Source: RFSX01 sp964591455 (GTDB taxonomy: Bacteria > Bacteroidota > Bacteroidia > Chitinophagales > Saprospiraceae). Taken from it: a stretch of DNA of 64,000 nt. Position 1 is the first letter of the stretch. Every line of letters starts with the position of its first letter. The stretch is taken from NCBI GenBank assembly GCA_964591455.1, contig CAZQDZ010000015.1, positions 27,795 to 91,794 on the forward strand, written 5' to 3'. Shown piece after piece: positions 36,476 to 46,300 of the stretch. The position numbers and the translations under genes were made by a program. Below the pieces are notes generated by a model. That model was not told the DNA's origin, searched no databases, and saw only the letters and a program-made list of their open reading frames with translations.

Positions 36476-37411
36476 ATGCTCAGTAGAAGAAGTGTAAGAA
36501 TCAAGGTAATGCAGCTGATTTATTCTCTAGATAGAGATAAATCCCTAAAGCCTAAGGATATCTACAAATCCTACAATGATAATATTGATAAGAGTTTCGA
36601 GCTATTCTTGTTCTCTATCTACGTTATTTATCGTATTTCTCTATGTGCGGGAGAAGATATGAAGAAAAGAAAGGTGAAGCATCTGCCTTCCGATTACGAT
36701 AAATTATTTACAGACAAGCTTTTACAGAATGCACTTATCCAAGACATAGCATCGAACACCGCATTAGCCAAAAAATGGGAGGAGCTTGAATTTGAAAGCA
36801 AGGTTAATGGTGACTATGTACAGAAAATATACGATGCATTCTCTAAGTCTGAGGCTTATAAAACGTTCATAACCAGTGAAACAACAGACGCCGACGTATT
36901 AGAGATACTCCTTGAGTTATTTAGATTCTGCCGTCAGAATGAGTATTTCAATGAAACTTTAGAGGACAACTATTACAATTGGGTAGATGATAAATCTTTA
37001 GTTGTAGGAAGTGTCAAAAAATACCTTAAAATACTCCCAGCAGATTCCAAAACTGCGTTCAAGGACTTCTTACCTGAAGATGAAACTGTGAAAGAATTCG
37101 GTCTTAACCTTCTAAAAAATACTGTGAGTGGGAAAGAGGAGATGATGGGCCATATTATACCAGTATTAGAAAATTGGGACCACGAACGACTAGCACTGGT
37201 GGACACTATCTTATTACAGATGGCTATCTGCGAATTTCTTCATTTTCCTACCATTCCATCCAAAGTCACCCTCAATGAATATGTGGAATTAGCAAAGAAT
37301 TACAGCACTGCTAAAAGTAAAGAATTCATCAATGGTGTCCTAGATAAACTGATGACTGAACTCACAAGCTCAGGTAAAATCGTCAAAAACGGAAGAGGTC
37401 TGGAGGGTTAA
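36476..37411 (+). CDS. nusB: Transcription antitermination factor NusB (long Bacteroidota form)
   Basis: 311 residues, about twice the length of E. coli NusB, as is usual in Bacteroidota. The N-terminus MLSRRSVRIKVMQLIYSLD is the NusB start. The C-terminal ~110 residues hold the canonical second half (HERLALVDTILLQMAICEFLHFPTIPSKVTLNEYVELAKNYSTAKSKEFINGVLD). The middle ~150 residues are the lineage-specific insertion. NusB with NusE binds boxA RNA in rRNA antitermination. The gene stands alone, with a possible -7 box 57 bases upstream. Confidence 0.95.
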   Translation: MLSRRSVRIKVMQLIYSLDRDKSLKPKDIYKSYNDNIDKSFELFLFSIYVIYRISLCAGEDMKKRKVKHLPSDYDKLFTDKLLQNALIQDIASNTALAKKWEELEFESKVNGDYVQKIYDAFSKSEAYKTFITSETTDADVLEILLELFRFCRQNEYFNETLEDNYYNWVDDKSLVVGSVKKYLKILPADSKTAFKDFLPEDETVKEFGLNLLKNTVSGKEEMMGHIIPVLENWDHERLALVDTILLQMAICEFLHFPTIPSKVTLNEYVELAKNYSTAKSKEFINGVLDKLMTELTSSGKIVKNGRGLEG

Positions 37412-37638
37412 TAGGCACTCTTTAGGAACAATTCAGTCTATTTTTTCCAAAATTTCTTAGAAAATAAGGCGATTTTTTGCCTATTCTGAGTAAAAACCCC
37501 CGTTTAAGCCAAGAAAAGCACTCATGTACGTGTTTTCACTCATAAATTTATACGAAATTTATATTGAATTTTATAATTGCAATGCTGAATGAGGTAACCA
37601 ACATTAGTTGAAGTAAATTATAATCCAAATCTAAACCC

Positions 37639-38223
37639 ATGAAAAGTTTTAGCAAATTACTCATAGTAGTGCTAAGCTTCTTTCCAATGTTTCTATCATC
37701 TCAAACCGTAGTTCTGATAAATGGTGTACCAACTAAGGTAATACTCGAAGGGACCGAGATAAAAGATATTAAAGGAGAAGTGAGCTCATACATGTCTGGC
37801 TTTGAGAAGAGCCAAAAGGCGAATGTATTTCAGTATGCCCGGTTAGATCAATCAGGGAGTACAGCAGGTCAAGTTCAAGATAAATCACCAAGTTCGCTAG
37901 TGATATCAAAAACCAAAGTATCTGAGTCACCGATTATAAGCGGCAACTATTTCAAGTTCGAAAATGACTCCGCTTTATTGTCAACTCTGGCGATTAATGA
38001 TATAAAAGACCATGCAAGTAAAGTTGTATCCGGTGTTGCATCATCTATATTATTAGAATCCTTTCACTTGGCAGAGAATGAAAAAAGCATAGAGCTAATC
38101 AGGAATAGATTGGATGCTTGCAAAAAATATTTTGAAATAAACGGCGTGCCTTCTAATGCTATAGTGACTAATATGTACCCGAACGATAAAGAATCGAATA
38201 AGGTATCAGTAACGCTGAGATAG
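37639..38223 (+). CDS. Secreted protein with possible degenerate OmpA-like C-terminal domain
   Basis: 194 residues with a signal peptide (MKSFSKLLIVVLSFFPMFLSSQ). The C-terminal half runs as FKFENDSALLSTLAINDIKDHASKV, SILLESFHLAENEKSIELIRNRLDA, YFEINGVPSNAIVTN, KVSVTLR. Its order resembles the OmpA/MotB fold: beta strand, 'L..la..l', 'N..LS..RA..v..yL...Gv....', final 'v.v.l'. The peptidoglycan-binding Asp and Arg are not clearly conserved, so binding is doubtful. I do not recognise the N-terminal part. It lies 227 bases after nusB and is probably transcribed separately. Confidence 0.6.
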   Translation: MKSFSKLLIVVLSFFPMFLSSQTVVLINGVPTKVILEGTEIKDIKGEVSSYMSGFEKSQKANVFQYARLDQSGSTAGQVQDKSPSSLVISKTKVSESPIISGNYFKFENDSALLSTLAINDIKDHASKVVSGVASSILLESFHLAENEKSIELIRNRLDACKKYFEINGVPSNAIVTNMYPNDKESNKVSVTLR

Positions 38224-38369
38224 CGTAGTCGATTCACCTCTCGACCCAATATAGTTTGCCTATACAGCCATAGGTGTACTTTGTGCACTGATGGGACTTT
38301 GCCTGGGCCAGAAACAAGTTAAGTTTACAGGATAAAAACACCCCTATCCTCACTATATTTGTGCCCTTC

Positions 38370-39908
38370 ATGGAAAAGATTATCATTTTTGATTTTGGCT
38401 CACAGTATACGCAGCTGATAGCTCGTAGACTGAGAGAATTGCGTGTTTATTCAGAAATTCATCCATATAATAAGGAGATTGATTTATCCCAGACCAATAT
38501 AAAAGGCGTTATCTTATCTGGTAGCCCTTTCTCAGTCAATGACAATCGTAAATTAGATAAGGACTTAAAGTCTATCTTGGACCACCAGCCCGTCCTAGGA
38601 ATCTGCTATGGTGCTCAGCTTACTGCACAACAATTTGGCGGTAGGGTAGAGAAATCAGAAAAACGAGAGTATGGAAAAGCCATTGTCAATATCAAACAGG
38701 GTGATAAAATACTCATGGGAGTCGATAGTGGAAGCCAAGTGTGGATGTCTCATGGAGATAGTATAAAATCCTTACCAGACGGTTTTACCTTGTTAGCAGA
38801 TACTGATAGTATCCCTGTTGCCATATTCAAATCTGATGAGGGGAAATTTAAAAATTCAATCACTTGCCTACAATTCCACCCAGAGGTCACGCATACAACA
38901 GTGGGCAAACAAATTTTAGATAATTTTTTAACTCACGTAGCCGGATGTAGTAAGACCTGGACACCAAACGCCTTTATCGAATCTACTGTGGATAGTCTGA
39001 AAGCAGAATTAGGTGATGATCAGGTTATTCTTGGATTGTCAGGTGGTGTGGATTCTACTGTGGCAGCACTGCTTATCCATAAGGCTATAGGGGACAATCT
39101 GACTGGCATATTTGTCAATAATGGATTGCTCAGAAAGAATGAGTTCCAAGAGGTCCTTACATCATACGAAGCACTAAACATAAATGTGAAAGGTGTAGAT
39201 GCCTCAGACAATTTTCTTTCAGCCTTAGAGGGTGTAAAGGATCCTGAGAAAAAAAGAAAAGTTATTGGCAGTGTATTTATTGATGTATTTCAGGATGCTG
39301 CCAATGAGATGTCTGATATTAAATGGTTGGCCCAAGGCACAATCTATCCAGATGTTATAGAGTCAGTCTCTGTAAAAGGGCCGTCTGCTACCATTAAGTC
39401 TCACCATAATGTTGGTGGTCTGCCAGATACCCTTAACTTGAAACTTGTAGAGCCCCTGAGGACTTTATTTAAGGATGAAGTCAGAACGGTAGGGCATGAA
39501 CTCGGTCTTTCAGAATCATTTGTAGGGAGACACCCATTTCCTGGTCCAGGTATGGCAATCAGAGTGCTAGGTGAATTAACAAAGGCCAAAATAGAGTTGA
39601 ACCAGGAAGCGGACCATATCTTTATTTCAAAGTTAATAGAAAGTGGGTGGTATGATAAAGTCTGGCAAGCAGGCACAATTTTACTACCAGTCCAATCCGT
39701 TGGTGTAATGGGTGATGAAAGGACTTATGAGAATGTGGTTGCATTAAGAGCAGTGCTCAGTAAGGATGGTATGACTGCCGAATGGAGCAAATTACCTTAT
39801 GAGCTACTTGGAGATATATCAAATGAAATTATCAATAAAGTAAGAGGAATAAATAGAGTTGTCTATGATATCAGCACCAAACCACCAGCGACTATTGAGT
39901 GGGAGTAG
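38370..39908 (+). CDS. guaA: GMP synthase (glutamine-hydrolysing)
   Basis: 512 residues from the ATG at 38370 (an in-frame GTG three codons earlier is possible). It aminates XMP to GMP. The class I glutamine amidotransferase domain has nucleophile Cys79 in GICYGAQ and the His-Glu pair in LQFHPEVTH. The ATP-pyrophosphatase domain has GLSGGVDST. The C-terminal dimerisation domain has HPFPGPGMAIRVLGE and ends in KPPATIEWE, the family's fixed end. It overlaps the next gene by 44 bases and heads a tight five-gene cluster. TATATTTG at 38354-38361, just before the ATG, could be its -7 box, implying a nearly leaderless mRNA. Confidence 0.97.
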   Translation: MEKIIIFDFGSQYTQLIARRLRELRVYSEIHPYNKEIDLSQTNIKGVILSGSPFSVNDNRKLDKDLKSILDHQPVLGICYGAQLTAQQFGGRVEKSEKREYGKAIVNIKQGDKILMGVDSGSQVWMSHGDSIKSLPDGFTLLADTDSIPVAIFKSDEGKFKNSITCLQFHPEVTHTTVGKQILDNFLTHVAGCSKTWTPNAFIESTVDSLKAELGDDQVILGLSGGVDSTVAALLIHKAIGDNLTGIFVNNGLLRKNEFQEVLTSYEALNINVKGVDASDNFLSALEGVKDPEKKRKVIGSVFIDVFQDAANEMSDIKWLAQGTIYPDVIESVSVKGPSATIKSHHNVGGLPDTLNLKLVEPLRTLFKDEVRTVGHELGLSESFVGRHPFPGPGMAIRVLGELTKAKIELNQEADHIFISKLIESGWYDKVWQAGTILLPVQSVGVMGDERTYENVVALRAVLSKDGMTAEWSKLPYELLGDISNEIINKVRGINRVVYDISTKPPATIEWE

Positions 39909-41241
39909 ACTTTTTTGTTTGCTCGTCCTGACAATTGTTATTGGATTTTCATCCTGTGGGGGAAGTAAGAAAGCTTCCCAACATGATAACGTGATAACTC
40001 CAGATAGGAAACCAATAGAAGCAGAAAGGAAAACCACCAGAGCACAAGAATTGGATACTATCTATTGGACAGAAATAGATAGACTAGCTGAATATGAACG
40101 TACGATAGAAGACTTAGACTTAGATAAGCGCCCATTCTACAAAGTCGCTTTGTTATATCCTTTTGGTCTAGAGAACAACAAACAATCTGATGCCAATAAG
40201 CCAGAGAGTAATCTGGGACGTATGACTAATTATTATGCAGGTACACAAATGGCACTAGAGACATTAGAGCAGGAGGATATATCTCTAGAAGTCTCCGTGT
40301 TCGATGCAGAGTCAGGAGATTTTAATATCAAATTACAACAATGCAAAAATGCTGATGTCATTATTGGACCTAAGGACAGAGGGCAATTATCGGCGACAGC
40401 TCAGTATGGTAAGAATAATGAAATCCCTGTGGTCTCCCCATGGTTGTCAAGTACTAAAGTGACTAATGATAATCCATATTATGTCCAACTAAATCCAAGT
40501 CTCAAGAATCACATGAATAAGATTGTGCAGGACGTGAAGGACAATTACGAAGATGAGCAGGTATTCTTAATTGGTCGTAAGAATAGAAAGGATAGAGGGA
40601 TGATGAAATATATTCAGCAGGTAGCTGATGGAGATGAAGATACACCAGGCCAATTCCAAGAACTATATTTGGAAGAAGATTCTCTGGAGGTTGGAGAATA
40701 TGCTTATCAGGAGGTCTTTTTTGAAGATAAAACAACTGTTTTTATTCTTCCTAATTGGTCTTTTGTAGATGATGAAAAGTTTGTGTACAACGCAGTAAGG
40801 AAATTAGCAGGAGAGAAAGGACTTAATAGTGTCGTCCTATATGGGATGCCAATCTTATTGGAATCCAACAAAATAACTTTCGAGCATTATAACAATCTAA
40901 ATATGCGAATTTGTAGAACGTCGTATTTGGATAGAGGGTCAGAAGAGGTGAATGAATTCAGACAAAGTTATTTTGAAAGATATCATACCTTTCCTACTGA
41001 AGAAGTTTTTGAAGGATTTGACATGATGATGTTTGTTGGTAGAAGTTTGAAGAATTACGGTAAGAAGTTTCAATATTTTCTAGACACTTATGAAGCAAGT
41101 TTATTTCAGACAGAGTTTGAAGTTTTAAAAGTCTTTAAACCAGGAGATGACAGGTTTAAAAATATTCAGTATTTCCAAAATAACCACCTCTACATATTAG
41201 AGTTCAAGGATTTTTATTTCTCTTCTCGTTCTGATGAGTAA
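39865..41241 (+). CDS. Periplasmic-binding-protein type 1-like lipoprotein
   Basis: About 458 residues. The start is uncertain: ATG at 39865 (44-base overlap with guaA), TTG at 39859, or TTG at 39895, which would place the hydrophobic signal (RLFCLLVLTIVIGFSSC) at the N-terminus. The Cys after it suggests a lipoprotein. The mature part (from 'FYKVALLYPFGLENN', 'MTNYYAGTQMALETL', 'DVIIGPKDRGQLSATAQYGKNNEIPVVSPWLSS' to 'DMMMFVGRSLKNYG') follows the two-lobed type 1 periplasmic-binding/LysM-associated ABC-receptor-like fold common in Bacteroidota. The ligand is unknown and no ABC permease is next to it. It overlaps trmH by 8 bases. Confidence 0.82.
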   Translation: MISAPNHQRLLSGSRLFCLLVLTIVIGFSSCGGSKKASQHDNVITPDRKPIEAERKTTRAQELDTIYWTEIDRLAEYERTIEDLDLDKRPFYKVALLYPFGLENNKQSDANKPESNLGRMTNYYAGTQMALETLEQEDISLEVSVFDAESGDFNIKLQQCKNADVIIGPKDRGQLSATAQYGKNNEIPVVSPWLSSTKVTNDNPYYVQLNPSLKNHMNKIVQDVKDNYEDEQVFLIGRKNRKDRGMMKYIQQVADGDEDTPGQFQELYLEEDSLEVGEYAYQEVFFEDKTTVFILPNWSFVDDEKFVYNAVRKLAGEKGLNSVVLYGMPILLESNKITFEHYNNLNMRICRTSYLDRGSEEVNEFRQSYFERYHTFPTEEVFEGFDMMMFVGRSLKNYGKKFQYFLDTYEASLFQTEFEVLKVFKPGDDRFKNIQYFQNNHLYILEFKDFYFSSRSDE

Positions 41242-41842
41242 ACTGATTACAGAACAACGTCTGGAAAAGTTTGCTAGGGTCTCATCTGCAAGGCAACAAA
41301 TGACGGTCATCATAGAGAATGTTCATGACCCGCACAATATAGGAGCCGTCATGAGAACTTGTGATTCAGTAGGCATCCAAGAATTATACATTTTATATAC
41401 AGAAGACCACCTAGAAGCATCGCGAATTGATGATGTTAAAGGTAGTGCCACTGGCGTACGAAAATGGTTGGATATTCATTTCTATAGAGATGTGAAGACT
41501 TGTTTTGATGCAGTGTATAAGAAGTATGACTATGTATATGCGACCCATCTGGGAAAAGAAAGTAAGAGTGTATATGAATTAGATATGACTAACAAAGTGG
41601 CCTTCCTTTTTGGTAATGAAAAGGAAGGGATATCTGAAGAAGCCTTAGGGTATACGCATGGTAATTTCATAATTCCCCAATATGGTATGGTCAACTCTCT
41701 CAATATATCTGTCGCTTGTGCTATTACATTATACGAAGCTTGTAGACAGCGAGAATCTGCTGGCATGTACAACAACCAAGAACCAAAAGATGATTTATAT
41801 AATAAGTATGTAGATCGACATAACGCCAGATATAATTTATGA
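41234..41842 (+). CDS. trmH: tRNA/rRNA 2'-O-methyltransferase of the SpoU family (TrmH-like)
   Basis: 202 residues. SPOUT-type enzyme with the three SpoU motifs: NVHDPHNIGAVMRTCDSVGI, FLFGNEKEGIS, and IPQYGMVNSLNISVACAITLYEA. The full-length form without an L30e-like N-terminal domain and the 'LITEQRLEKFARVSSARQ' start resemble TrmH, which makes Gm18 in tRNA. Assignment to tRNA rather than rRNA is by similarity. Translation is coupled to both neighbours (8-base and 4-base overlaps). Confidence 0.9.
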   Translation: MSKLITEQRLEKFARVSSARQQMTVIIENVHDPHNIGAVMRTCDSVGIQELYILYTEDHLEASRIDDVKGSATGVRKWLDIHFYRDVKTCFDAVYKKYDYVYATHLGKESKSVYELDMTNKVAFLFGNEKEGISEEALGYTHGNFIIPQYGMVNSLNISVACAITLYEACRQRESAGMYNNQEPKDDLYNKYVDRHNARYNL

Positions 41843-42195
41843 ACATAGAGCAATTCAGAGAACTTTGTTTATCTAAGAATGGGGCAGAAGAGACCTTTCC
41901 ATTTGATGAAGTTACTCTGGTATTCAAGGTAGGCGGAAAGATGTTTGCCTTGCTTCCATTAGATGAAGAAATCCCACGTGTCAACCTCAAAGCTGATCCG
42001 GAATGGTCTGAAGAGTTACGTGAATCTCATCTCCAAATAATACCTGGATGGCATATGAATAAGAAACATTGGAATACTGTCTACATTGAGGATGAATTAG
42101 AAGAAGACTTAATCACTGAAATGGTCAGTCATTCTTATGATTTGGTTTATTCTAAACTACCAAAGAAAATCAAAGAATCGATACCTAAAGACTAA
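41839..42195 (+). CDS. MmcQ/YjbR family DNA-binding protein
   Basis: 118 residues. The start NIEQFRELCLSKNGAEETFPFDE, middle VFKVGGKMFALL and end GWHMNKKHWNTVYIEDELEEDLITEMVSHSYDLVYSKL are the standard MmcQ/YjbR (CyaY-fold) pattern. The family's role is poorly defined; some members bind DNA. It has an ATGA overlap with trmH and a 1-base overlap with the oxidoreductase gene. Confidence 0.92.
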   Translation: MNIEQFRELCLSKNGAEETFPFDEVTLVFKVGGKMFALLPLDEEIPRVNLKADPEWSEELRESHLQIIPGWHMNKKHWNTVYIEDELEEDLITEMVSHSYDLVYSKLPKKIKESIPKD

Positions 42196-43244
42196 TGGCA
42201 GAAAATCATGTACTGATTATAGGCCAGGGATTGGCAGGAACAGTCCTTTCATATCGCTTGACACAGCGTAGTATCAGACATAAGGTTATAGACAACAATC
42301 ATAAATCTGCGGCCACCTTAGCGGCAGCTGGAATCGTAAATCCGATTACGGGAAGACGTTACGTGAAGAGTTGGATGATAGATGAGCTATTACCTTCTGC
42401 AAGACGGATGTATCATGCTTTCGAAAAGTTACTTGGCGCCTCTTTAATTAGTGAGCATAATATTCTACGTTCATTTGAAACTATAGCAGAAGAGAATAGA
42501 TGGACTGATTCTACTAGTAGACCTGGATATAAAGAATATATAGTAGATCCAGCTGAAATAGGGCACTATGCACAATTATTAAGACAACAAAAATCCTACG
42601 GAGAAATAACGCAATCATTGAAAGTTGATGTGGCATTAATGATAAAGTACTATCGACAATACCTGATAGACAATAACAGACTTATAAATGCACGTTTTGA
42701 TTTTCAGTCAGTCAATGAAGCGGGTAGCTGTAAATTGGAAGGAGAGACATACACTAAGCTAGTTGACTGCACAGGGTATGCATCTGCGATAAATGGGCCA
42801 TTTAGTTATCTCCCTTTTCAACCTGCAAAAGGAGAATCATTTATAGTATCCATTGATGCAGCATTGCCAGATAAACTTTTGAGAGACAGTTTTTTTATTG
42901 CACCTATAGATGAAAACAGTTTCTGGACTGGGGGAGGATATGAGTGGAACGCCAAGAATAACAACCCTACTTCAAGATTTAGAACCTTGTGGCAAGAGAG
43001 GCTAGAGCAATTACTTAGTGTCCCTTTTAAGATTGAGTCTCACCTAGCTGGAATACGTCCGAGTGTTAAAGGAAGAAGACCACTACTAGGACAACATCCC
43101 ACTATCAAGAACTTATATTTATTTAATGGTTTTGGGACAAAAGGTACATCATTAGCACCGTACTGGTCACAAAAAATGGCAGATTTATTAGAACATAGTC
43201 AGCCTATTTCATCAGAGTCTAATGTATCTAGATTTCAGATTTAA
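42195..43244 (+). CDS. FAD-dependent amine oxidase-type oxidoreductase (DAO family)
   Basis: 349 residues. A Rossmann FAD-binding start (VLIIGQGLAGTVLSYRLTQ, then VIDNN) and the C-terminal DAO features (LAGIRPSVKGRRPLLG, LFNGFGTKGTSLAPYW) are clear. Such enzymes oxidise amino groups of amino acids or glycine-like substrates. The substrate here is unknown. It has no signal peptide. It is the last gene of the guaA cluster, with a 128-base gap to the next gene. Confidence 0.88.
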   Translation: MAENHVLIIGQGLAGTVLSYRLTQRSIRHKVIDNNHKSAATLAAAGIVNPITGRRYVKSWMIDELLPSARRMYHAFEKLLGASLISEHNILRSFETIAEENRWTDSTSRPGYKEYIVDPAEIGHYAQLLRQQKSYGEITQSLKVDVALMIKYYRQYLIDNNRLINARFDFQSVNEAGSCKLEGETYTKLVDCTGYASAINGPFSYLPFQPAKGESFIVSIDAALPDKLLRDSFFIAPIDENSFWTGGGYEWNAKNNNPTSRFRTLWQERLEQLLSVPFKIESHLAGIRPSVKGRRPLLGQHPTIKNLYLFNGFGTKGTSLAPYWSQKMADLLEHSQPISSESNVSRFQI

Positions 43245-43372
43245 ACATCTAATTACTTAAGGTAATGTTATAGCTGATGATTTGAAAATATTTAGCAGAC
43301 GCTATTAGAAATTTTTCTTGCAAATTATATGTATTTAGTATTATATAACCGTCTATTAGGTAAACCACATTA

Positions 43373-46300
43373 ATGAAGTATTTAATGATAATTATTCTAG
43401 GGCTGATTCCTGCTGCTTTTGAAGATTTATGGACTAATGATGATTTCGATAAGTTATGGGAGCAAGTGGTTGAGCAAGAGAATAAATTTCCTCAAACAGC
43501 CTATGATCTGGTAGAGAGTATTTACAGGAAAGCTCTTAAAGAGGAGCGGGATGACCAGCTCATAAAGGCCATAATGTACAAGGCTAGATTATCTCGAAGT
43601 ATAAAGGATGAAGATTCTGCGCAAGAGATATTGGATATGGAGAAGGAAATGAGTTTACTTAAGTCTGAAGCTGGACGATCTGTATATGCTTCTCTTTTAG
43701 GGCAGCTTTACCATAATTATGGATTAAGAAATGCCTATCGGTTTCAAAATAGAACTCAAATCGGAGATAAAGAAACTGTCGACCCAGGATTAGCTTTTTC
43801 TAGCCTAGAATATATTCAAACCAAAGCAGCTCAGTATTATATCCAGTCAATTGATATCTCTTCTGATATTTCATTAGACAATGTGGAAACTTTGTTGGAG
43901 AATGTTGAAGATGGTACGTCATTTTTAAAAGTGAACAATCTTGAACAGTTTTTACATTTACGAGCAATACAGCATTTTGTACAAAGCAATGCATTTGTAG
44001 GATTGCCAAGCGGCCATTTAAAATACAACGGCCCAGAATATTTCGAAAAGAACTTACATGAGAGTACTGCTTTTTCTCCTACAGCATCAGATTTCTCTGA
44101 TGTAAATAAAATGGTGCTATGGATTTTTGCTAAGACCCTAAATGATACTAATCTAGATGATCGTCAGCGAATTTGGCTTAAAACACAATGGATTAATCAT
44201 GTATTCCTTAATGCAGGGTTTCACCATAAAGTAGAGGCCTATATTTCTGCACTCCACGATTTAATAAATTCAAATGTATCAAAGAAAGGTATAGAGTATC
44301 CCACTCTTAAACTGATTAATTTCTATATAAGTCAGGTTAGTCATTCGTCAGCAGATGCAGCAAAAGAACCTTATTGGCAAAAGGCATCGCTGTTAGTTGA
44401 AGCCTTAAAGAAGAATGAACACGATTCTTATTATAATAAGTTTATAGACCAGGCAGAATCAAAAATTACACAAAAGGAGTATAATCTAAAGTTAGAACAT
44501 GTAGTCCAGCCAGGGTTGCCATTCCTTTCCTATGTGCAGTATCGTAATACTCCAGAACTGATTTATACTATACATCCACTATCCTCAGACGAGAGAGATA
44601 AGTTAAGTAGGAATTTCGATTATAAGGACAGACTTAACACTGTTGGTGGAATTAAAGAAATTCGTTCAGGTATATTTAAGATGGATAAGTCTGAAGACCA
44701 CAATTGGCATACCAAAGAATTTGCATTAGATGCGCTGGAATTCGGCTCGTATTGTATTATGGTTCGTGATGCTGAGGATGCTGAAAGATACAGTATGTCC
44801 ATTTTTCATGTTAGCAATCTTAGCTATGTCAGCTTAGATAATAAAGATGCATCTGAAATATTTATCACCGATAGAACCACAGGTCAGCCTTTGTCTGACA
44901 TAAGAACTGAGGTGTATGAATTAGGAAAACGATCTAGAAGTAACAAGCGAGAATGGGAATTGAAAGAGGCTTTATTCTCAGATGAAAATGGGAGGGTGCA
45001 ATATGAAGGAAACTCAAGAAATTTTACTTTTAAATTGATTCATAAAGATGACGTACTTGATTTGCGAGAATATCATCATGTACGAGGAGATTTTGTCAGC
45101 AAGCAACATAACCAAGTTTCGTTGTTTACCGATAGAGCTATATATCGGCCTGGGCAAACTGTATATTATAAGGGACTGGTCATGACATATGCAGGTGCTG
45201 GTAATCAAATCCCAAGTATCGCAGCTAGCCAAGAAGTCAAGTTGGTCTGGAAAGATGCCAATCGTCAAGTGATAAGTGAGCAAACATTCACCTCAGACGC
45301 GTATGGTGCTTTTGATGGGATACTAAAAATCCCATCTTCTAGACTGGGTGGTCAATATAGAATAGAACTACATTCGAATAACCGTAGAAGTAGTCATACA
45401 ATCCGTGTGGAAGAGTACAAAAGACCTAAGCTTTTTGTAAAAATAGATTCATTAAGTAATTCTCCAATACTTGGAGATACGATCTTATTATCAGGTCAAG
45501 TTAATTCATACAGTGGAGCGAAAGTTAGTCAGGCTAAAGTAAGATATAGGGTGGAACGCGTGGAGCGACAATGGTATCCTAGATTTTCATATCCGTCAAG
45601 AAGTACCCACAATGCAGAGAATGTTATTTCAGGTATGTCCAATACGGATGATAATGGTCAATTCAGTATTGAATTCCCATCCAAGTTGGCAACAAATAAT
45701 TATATACGATATAATTATACAGCTTATGTAGATATCACTGACGAAACAGGAGAAACAGTGTCCTTGGTCAAAACTATTACGCTTGGGTCTACCCCAATAT
45801 ATATGGATATTCAGATGGTGGCAAGTAGGTTCGCAGATGACCCTTCTAAGATAGCGGTTGTCGCCAAGAATGCAGATGGTGCCATCTTAAATGTAGATAC
45901 AGAAATTATTGCTTCCCGTTTGGACTATCCACAATCAATCAAAAGAAACAAAAGATGGGAGGAAGCAGAATTTCACCAGTTAGATGAAAACACATTTTAC
46001 AATAGATTTCCATTAGACATCTATAAATCTGAGTCTGACCCTTCTGAGTGGAAGGTCCTTGATATTGTAAAGTCTTCTTCGTATAGTGGTAATGGAGTAT
46101 CTACTGATGATTTTGGAGATTTGCCTCTCGGAGTATACAAGGTGGATTTTACTGTAAAAGATAATTCAGGAAGTGAGTCAAAGGATACTCGATATCTCCA
46201 TATATCGGATAGGCATTCTAAAGCCTTACCCACTAAAGAATTGTGGGTATCCTCAACAGAGGAATTTTATCAGCCAGGTGATAAAGTTGTATTAAAGGTG

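Noticed and set aside
37412..37638. Possible terminator hairpins after nusB
   Set aside because: Short imperfect stems with bulges (around 37464-37486 and 37513-37537) lack a proper T-run, so I did not list them as terminators.
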